64,000 nucleotides of DNA from Abelmoschus esculentus (lineage: Eukaryota; Streptophyta; Magnoliopsida; Malvales; Malvaceae), in assembly GCA_035048815.1 (NCBI GenBank), contig JAUCBN010000025.1:10192501-10256500 (forward strand). Reading direction: 5' to 3'. The position numbers were made by a program, and so were the translations under genes. Positions 57,470 to 64,000 of the stretch are shown here, in pieces. The stretch's first letter is position 1; each line of letters opens with the position of its first letter. The notes beneath the pieces are model-generated. The model was not told the DNA's origin, did not search any database, and worked only from the letters and a program-made list of their open reading frames with translations.

Positions 57470-58761
57470 TGATAAGTGCTCAACTCACTATCACTTTCTA
57501 CACTTTTATGGGCATAAATCACTGAATTTACACCCACTCGGACCAATGCATGTACTTAATGTGATATATTTAGAAGTTATGAGTATAAAGATGATATTTA
57601 CAGAAAAGGCCGGGGAAGGACCTGATGCCGAGGCAGCAGCTGAGAGCCAGAAAGCAATATTGTAGGCGATCAGAAGAGAAAAATCCAAGGGACGTTTCTG
57701 GACGTGAAGCACATGGATCGGAGCTAGTTAGCATGAGGAAAAGCCCAAGACAAGGCCACACAGGAAAGCCTCTTAGTTGAATTAAACTTGGAAATATTTT
57801 ATTTATGTACATGACTTGTTCCCTACTCCAAGATATATTCTACTTAGGAAAGGTTTGCCCTAGGCCAAGCCTATATAAGACCTAGCCGTCCAATGTATAA
57901 GAGAAATTCCTAGAGAGTCGATTCATAGAGAGTTCAACCTAAGATTCAATGTTTTCTTTCTCTCAAATTATGTTCTAAGCTTTCTTAGGGTTTAGGTGAA
58001 GGTTGTTAAGTATTTGTGAGAGGAGATTGTACTTTTTCTTTTTTTTCAATGCAATAAAACTATCAAGGTTTGCTTATCCTTTGCCATTCTTTTTTCTTGC
58101 ATTCAAGCTCGGGAGAGAAGTTTGTGAGTAATCCATTTATCTAGACTCGAGAGAGTTAGATTCACGAAAGGGATAAGTACGGTGTTTCAATCGCGAAATA
58201 CTAACTCGGCCTAGGGATAGGTTAAGAGTTTCAGCGGCTAAAACAAGTGTGAGATTGGTTGGTGAGTATAATTGATTCACGCCGGCAGATATCATCAAGG
58301 AATAGTCACCAACAGTACTTCGACTTAAGGATAAGCGAAGTCATCCAATGACACTTTGCCAAACTTTGGTAAAGTCCACCCACGAGAAAGGGGTTGTCGC
58401 GGCGGACAGTATCGTCGCTGCCAAGGCAGTAATCTGCAGTACTGCCGAGGCAGTGATATACAATTGCATTGGATAGAGACAAGTCAATCAAATCCACAAT
58501 ACAATGCAACTGGATCCTGACCTCTCTCTCTCTCTATTAATCAAATCTCATTCTTTTACTTAGTTGTTTATTTCAATTTATTTAGTTCCATCAAAACCAC
58601 AATTACCTGTGTTTTTATTTTATTTCTTTTTACAGAACAAGAAGACGAAGAAGGCATATTAAGTATATCAATCCCTGTGGAGGCGATACACGATAATACT
58701 TATCACTTTATTACTTGCGATGTGTCCACTTGTACCAATCGCGCACTTTTGACACGCGACA
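57470..58761 (+). repeat. 3' LTR of element C1
   Basis: 1292 bp, TGATAAGTGCTC to ACACGCGACA. It lacks about 65 bp present in other copies near 57609 (GAAAAGGCCGGGGAAGG). The right flank is ATTGG in a minus-strand chromovirus gag. Confidence 0.88.
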
Positions 58762-59961
58762 ATTGGATAACCAATCCATACCAAGGATAAGATCAAACTC
58801 ATTAAAAGGAAGTTCCATAAGGTTTGCAGGAAACATCTCTCCTTGAACTTCAAGGGGACAGTTACGGTAAATCCTATTAACATCTATTGGGTTACCCACT
58901 GGACTTTGAATAGATACAGGAAAGTCGGTTTTACTTACTGGGATTTCAAGACCACCCGCTACCGCACTCGCCACATAAGAGTGCGTAGACCCATTATCAA
59001 GTAAAGCAAAATAAGGTATTGAGTGGACAGAAAAGGTACCCGCTATAATATCTGGTTGGTCACGGTCACCCTGAGCCCCAGTAGCATAAATCAAACCTGG
59101 TTTCCTAACACCCGAAGTAGCTGCGCTCTGATCTGATCCTCTCTTACCCCTGGTACCGGAGGTGATAGATTTTCCTTGTCCTCTAACCGCATCGGATGTC
59201 TGAACTGAAGCTTGTGACTGATTCCTCAAGAAGGAGGCTGTAGGCGATTCAGGACAAGCACTAATGAAATGATCCAGGGATCCACACTTGAGACAAGCAC
59301 CGATCTTTCTTCTACATTCTCCTCCATGTTTCTTATGATAGAAAGGACAGATTGGTCGGGGAACTGACGACCCACCTCCACTAGCAACCTAATCCATAAT
59401 ATCTCTTACCCCGATCTTTCTCATATTTTGATTGACTCTCAGAAAAAGTTTCCATTCTCTCCACTGTCTTAGCACGGTCAACTAAAGCACTAAAAGATTT
59501 ATCTTGGAAAGGAGCTACCTCCTCATGAATTGTACAACGGAGACCCTTTAGAAATTTCCGGCACTTATCTTTTTCAGTGTTTACTAAACCGGGTGCATAC
59601 TATGATAATTCCACAAAACTAATCTCATACCTAGATACTGTCATATTCTCTTGTTTCAAGTCAATAAAAGCCTGACGCCGATCAGCTAGATATTGCTCTC
59701 CCACATAACGGTTCTGGAAAGCCTAACGAAAAGTCTCCCAAGTCATTTGATCAACTGACATCAACCTCTGCTCAGATCTCCACCAACGTTGTGCTTCAAC
59801 CTACAGTAGTGAAACAGCAGTTCTTAATTTCTTACTAGTAGGGTATTCCATTTCCTCAAATAGTCTGTCAAGGTCCTCCATCCAAAGTTCAGCATCTGAT
59901 GGGTGTTCATCCGAAACACCCGCAAATACCCTCATTCCAGCACTTAAGAAAATAGTGGATA
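58762..59961 (-). pseudogene. Chromovirus (Tekay/Del-like) gag main part and protease
   Basis: Minus strand, continuing gag from 62812 beyond the solo LTR. From the right: FLSAGMRVFAGVSDEHPSDA, ELWMEDLDRLFEEMEYPTS, RWWRSEQRLMSVDQMTWE, NRYVGEQYLADRRQAFIDL, KCRKFLKGLRCTIHEEVAP, an intact knuckle CLKCGSLDHFISAC (CX2CX4HX4C), then the protease with FALLDNGSTHSYVASAV (about 59015-58965) and DLILGMDWLSN at the left edge. Stops occur near 59813, 59600 and 59390. The gene is cut at 58762 by the end of the C1 LTR, so RT and the rest are absent. Confidence 0.88.
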
Positions 59962-61807
59962 TGTAACATCCTGGTTTTGGGGTTAGTAGTTGAAGTATAA
60001 GTTGGGGAAATTCGATTCGGGTCGAATCGGATTCCTAGGGTTCGTTATTCCGGGAAAAATTAAAATAATAATATTTTAATCGGATAAGTAATAATTTTGT
60101 GAAATGGTTCTAAAAATATTAAAAAGGTGTTTTAAAGTTAAGGGAATATTATTTGAATTTTAATTTGATTTTTAATTAGGCTAATTTTTGTTCAAGTGTC
60201 TAAATTGTAATTTTTGGGAAAGTTTTGGGGATTCAATTAGTAATTTTCGGCAATTAGGATTTTTAGTGACTAAATTAGAAAGTAAGCCATACTTAAAATC
60301 CTTAGAGGGCCATAAACCCAATTTATTTTTAATTAATGATTTATCCACCAAAATTGTTTTTAAATTATTTTATTTTAGTTAATAATTCCATTTTCTTTTG
60401 TAACTTCCCATTTTCTCATCTTTTCTCTCAAGATTTTCTCTCATTTTCTCTCCATCTTCTTCTCCAAATTTCTCCAATTACTTGTTGATTTCTTCATCAT
60501 TTTCTACAAGATTTACTTCATTTTGTTCATCCTTTCATTCTCTACAAAATCTACTCATCAATTTTTGCAAAATCAACATCTTTTTCAAGGAAATCAAGGA
60601 AGCTTTTCTCATCTCTTTGGTGGATTTATTCTCAAGGTAATATTCTAATTTTTAATCTTTATCTAAGGTTCTTTATTGAAATTCCCAAGTATTGGCTTGT
60701 TCATCAACTATTGCTATCTTATTTTGTGTTTTTAATTCAAGATTTATGAGTTTTATGATGGATTTTGTGAAATCTTTTGAGATCTAAATTAATGCTGTGA
60801 TTTGGTTGATTTAATTATGATATTAGGTCAATTAAATGATTAATTAAGTGTTGAATTGATGGCACATTGATTTAATCCCGGAATAATGTAATCGGTGGTG
60901 TTTTATGGTGGTTTTCGGTTGTTTTAGGGGCTGTTTTAGGTGTTCTAATGTTGCTGGAGGTATAAGGATGGTTTGTAAGTGTTTTTGGTTCATAATTGAG
61001 GTGGATTAGATGTTAGATTCATTAGGTTTTGGGCTGATGTGTTTCGGATGCGTTTCGGCTTAGTTTTCGGTCTTTTCGGCAAGGTTTTCGATAGTTTTGT
61101 GAGGGTTAAATGTGGTTGCTGTTTTGATCATGTTGTAATGTGAATATGCTCTGCTTTTAATGTTGTAGAGGTAGTGCAAGAAGGTGCATAAGTGGCTGGT
61201 GCGTTGGCATTGCCATCGGAGCATCGGCGAGGGCTCGTTTCGCTTGTCGGTGAATGATTTCGGGTTTTAAAGTGTTTCGCAAAGATTCGGTTCTGTTTTG
61301 GGGGCTATGGAATAGTGTGAAAACTTTCCATAGTTCAAGAGTAAGTGTTTTAAATGATGTTGATGCATTACCTCGATTTTCGGTTATTTTCGGTAATGGC
61401 ATATATGTGAACAATGATTCAATATGATTTTGGAATTGCATATATTTGATTTTGAAATGATGCATGCACGTGTTAATTGTTGGAAATGCATGGTTTATAA
61501 AGACATCCATGGTTTATGAAAACATGAAAAATGAAGTGGAATATGATATGGTTATTTGCCTTACATATGATAGTGCCATTGGGCATGACTATTGGTTCAT
61601 TTGTTGAACACATTATGGATGCATTATGAGCAACAAATTAGCATGCATACTTGGACTTGATATTGGCTTAGTGACACTACTTTAGATTCGAATACAAATG
61701 ACATGTCATTAGGATTGAGTGCACTATAAACATTATGAAAATAAAGGAAAAATGCCTACACGTAACAAGGGAGACTTTGTGTCCAACCGTGCGTGGTAGA
61801 GCTTGAT

Positions 61808-61917
61808 AATGGTGACTTTGTGTCATGTCAATGGTGACTTCGTGTCATGTCAATGGTGACTTCGTGTCATGTCAATGGTGACTTCGTGTCATGTCAATGG
61901 TGACTTCGTGTCATGTC
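61808..61917. repeat. Minisatellite of 22 bp, five units
   Basis: Units AATGGTGACTTCGTGTCATG plus two bases, starting at 61808, 61830, 61852, 61874 and 61896; the first has TTTGTG. It lies at the place where the other LTR has the 50-bp repeat (49113-49350). Confidence 0.9.
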
Positions 61918-62045
61918 ATGCCTATAGATTGTTTTGGGTCTTTGATATGAGAAATGTATGCTTTAAATTGTTAAGGGAGATTAATGGTTATGTTTGATTG
62001 GGTGGAATTAACTTAGAATGTTCAAACTTGTCAAAGTGCACAGGG

Positions 62046-62236
62046 GGTATCGATACCAGTACCGATACCCTAAGGCTTAATTTGGGGTGATTCGAACCAT
62101 GGTTCGATGCAATTACTCCCCTGGACGCTGGAGTATCGATACCTCCTATGGGGGTACCGATACCAATAGCCTTCGAAGTGCAAGGAGGCTAGCTCCACGA
62201 TAGGGTATCGATACCGAGACCCTAGGTATCGATACC
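62046..62236. repeat. Cluster of GGTATCGATACC palindromes
   Basis: Sites at 62046-62057, 62132-62143 (AGTATCGATACC), 62153-62164 (GGTACCGATACC), 62204-62215 and 62225-62236, plus a partial one near 62060. Same LTR region as 48232-48402. Confidence 0.85.
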
Positions 62237-62811
62237 GAGACCCAAAAATGACATTTTAAGTGTGGAAAATCATGTTTAGGGTCAGATGTCTTTCCACGAT
62301 CAAATACAGATGCAATGAATAATATTTTGAGTGGTAACATCCCTTTAATGCATGTTGTTCATTTAGATTCGTATTGGTAAATAAATGTTGGTTTTAGTCC
62401 CTATAATATTGTAAGCTTTACAATTAGGTCCCTATTGTATGAAACATGAAATTGACGATGCAATAATGGACCGTTTGATCTGAACTTTGTTATGAGTATG
62501 CTATGCATGTACAATTGAACTATGGTAGATTGCATTACCAGTTTATTGTTGGAATTAAGAATTATTTGCGTTTTGGTCCTTATGTACTGATATGCGAATT
62601 GAATGATCAATTGTGAATCGAATGTTACCATTTTCATTGCGCATGACCTCGACACACATAGGAACCAAATTATGCATCTAGTTAAGAAAAAAAATATATC
62701 GGTTTTCAGGGTTGTTTATCGAATTGGACCTTAACGGGTTTAGTTCGATATTCCCCGTGTGACCCGTTAGTGTCGGTTGCGTCCAGGCCGAGCTAAGGGG
62801 GTTACAGGATA

Positions 62812-63138
62812 TGGGTTTCCTGTATTTTCTGACTGATCATGGAAGTATTTCAGTAACTTATGGTTAACTGCAACACTATCTAACTCTACTGTCTCACTAT
62901 CATCATAATCTAACAATTCCTCCTCGTGATCGGGTTGTTCACGAGTATCCCTATCCCCAGACTGTCGGCTCACAGTTTGTTGCACCTCAGTTTGAGGGTC
63001 AACTTCCGGGTTTTGCATCTCAGATTGATCATTAGCGGTATGATCAAGAGCAGGTGGCGACTCACTAACAGCCACAGCAACACGACCTCGGCATCGGCCT
63101 CTAGCAGCAGCAAGTCTAACACTCCTACGAGGTGGCAT
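62812..63138 (-). pseudogene. Chromovirus gag N-terminus
   Basis: The ATG at 63138 starts MPPRRSVRLAAARGRCRGR, a basic N-terminus common in this lineage, followed by an acidic linker (EQPDHEEELLDYDDSETVE) and LLKYFHDQSENTGNPYP. The frame is open until the solo LTR; it then continues at 59956. The start is about 200 nt downstream of the primer site. Confidence 0.85.
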
Positions 63139-63335
63139 AGTTTCTATCTACAAGAGTAGAACCTAAGTTAAATATGGTACTGGAGTCCCAGTCTCAAAAC
63201 ACGAGAGATAAAAATTTTATAGTAAAATATTTTGTTTTTAAAAATTTTCCCCCTATCCCCAAAAATATTTAATGTATGTACATTTTTCAAAAACTTATAA
63301 AAACATTGTTTATGGGCCTCACAGTCCGAGTGTTG
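63139..63335 (-). other. 5' untranslated leader of the chromovirus
   Basis: Between primer site and gag ATG, T/A-rich, no ORF or other feature seen. Confidence 0.6.
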
Positions 63336-63353
63336 AACTCGGCTCTAATACCA
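63336..63353 (-). promoter_or_regulatory. Primer binding site (initiator-Met tRNA type) of the chromovirus
   Basis: On the minus strand TGGTATTAGAGCCGAGTT. The usual plant site is TGGTATCAGAGCC, so one mismatch in the first 13 bases. Confidence 0.8.
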
Positions 63354-63360
63354 AAAAAAC

Positions 63361-64000
63361 GTAACCTCTTATTCTCGACTTGAGGTGTACGGTAGGTTAA
63401 AAGTATTATTTTAAAACTTGATCGATAAGTAAAACAGATAGATATTTCAAAAAATATTAAATTTATATCGCAACAGTAAAGTACAGTTTATAAATAAATA
63501 AATAAGTAAATAAATACCCTGAATATTATTATAAAGGTTAACTATCCGAAACAATGCATGAATTTTAAAAACATCTCAATCCCTGATAACCCAAAACAAC
63601 TGAAGTAAAAATCTTTGGTAACTAAACATACTGAAAATAATGGAAAATAAGTATCCGGTTGAGATCTCCGAGTACCAACTTCTAGGGCCGAGTATCTGAA
63701 AAGTTAAATTAAAGGGTGAGCTATAAAGCCCAGTGTGTCTCTAATGTGCAGTCACAGATCACAATGATATTCAGTTCACAGTCACAGATAAGTAATATTT
63801 AATGCACACAGTAAATGACTCGATCAAAGATGAATGCAATGTCACAGAGAATGTAGTCCCATACTCCGAACGCCAAACACAGTGGTGGCAAAGCCAACCG
63901 ATCATAGTGGAGGTAGTTCCCCAGAACCCCTCACCCCTTATTTCTCCAAAACACAGTGTAGTAAAACCACCTTCCTCCATACAATCCACCCCATGCACAT
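63361..64000 (-). repeat. 5' LTR of the minus-strand chromovirus, cut by window edge
   Basis: Starts (its 3' end) next to the primer site near GTAACCTCTTATTC and runs off the window. It matches, in reverse complement, part of 3741-4541 (text around GCACATTAGAGACACAC). The exact inner border is uncertain by a few bases. ORFs here are spurious. Confidence 0.7.

Larger units (their letters stand above)
38834..58761 (+). mobile_element. Non-autonomous Athila-derived element C1 (host of C2)
   Basis: 5' LTR 38834-40158, primer site, gag part 1 (40259-40906), inserted element C2 (40907-52666), gag-pro part 2 (52667-54590), spacer with TATA box, ORF2 (55073-56538), polypurine tract, 3' LTR 57470-58761. 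No pol. The left flank (ATTAC, inside B ORF2) and right flank (ATTGG, inside a chromovirus gag) do not match as a target duplication, and the interrupted B ORF2 does not resume on the right. Confidence 0.85.
59962..62806 (+). mobile_element. Chromovirus-type solo LTR inside chromovirus gag
   Basis: 2845 bp, TGTAACATCC (59962) to GGGGTTACA (62806), with perfect GGATA duplications at 59957-59961 and 62807-62811. Removing it joins the gag reading ...ENTGNPYP to TIFLSAGMRV. It has no primer site, coding region or polypurine tract, so it is a solo LTR. It is the complete version of the LTRs at 1-1344 and 47661-51060, in opposite orientation. Confidence 0.93.

Noticed and set aside
1..64000. tRNA, rRNA or intact host protein-coding genes
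   Set aside because: I looked for cloverleaf-like ends and conserved host domains on both strands and found none; tRNA-like text is limited to primer binding sites.

Overview
The window is plant nuclear DNA made almost entirely of nested LTR retrotransposons. Evidence: LTRs of the TG...CA type with 5-bp target duplications; primer sites of the plant Athila type (TGGCGCCGTTGCCGGGGA, tRNA-Asp type) and the initiator-Met type (TGGTATTAGAGCC); Ty3/gypsy gag, protease, RT, RNase H and integrase motifs; and degenerate Ty1/copia pieces. I see no convincing host gene, rRNA or tRNA. A seed plant, probably a eudicot, fits best; I cannot name the species.

Layout. 1-1344: end of a long chromovirus-like LTR (minus), sitting in a plus-strand chromovirus gag-pol fragment (1345-3346). 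3347-4541: LTR fragments. 4542-17443: a minus-strand Athila-type element ('M') with gag, protease, RT/RNase H, integrase and an extra 3' ORF (ORF2), all with frameshifts or stops; its 5' LTR holds a solo LTR (15615-17406, target duplication AAAAG). 17444-21164: AT-rich intergenic DNA. 21165-30790: minus-strand copia relic split by Athila-like element 'A' (22127-29611). 31187-38833: old Athila-like element 'B', whose gag carries a copia solo LTR (34656-37582) that itself contains a second solo LTR of the same family (35808-37272). 38834-58761: Athila-like element 'C1', its gag interrupted by element 'C2' (40907-52666, target duplication GACAC); C2's 3' UTR holds another chromovirus LTR (47661-51060). 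58762-64000: minus-strand chromovirus gag/protease and LTR, gag split by a solo LTR (59962-62806, target duplication GGATA).

The most interesting system is the A/C1/C2 family. All three copies keep LTRs, primer site, gag-protease, ORF2 and polypurine tract but have no RT, RNase H or integrase between protease and ORF2, whereas M has the full set in the same order. They look like non-autonomous derivatives amplified in trans. In A, C1, C2 and probably M, ORF2 is preceded by a TATA-like box about 160 bp before its ATG, suggesting an internal promoter for a separate ORF2 transcript. The 3' UTR of both lineages also has two copies of a GAGGACAA...GTTTGGGGG polypurine module. Further points of interest are the recurrent palindrome TGCCRNGGCA, signs of ectopic recombination and gene conversion between copies, and a templated insertion in C2 gag.
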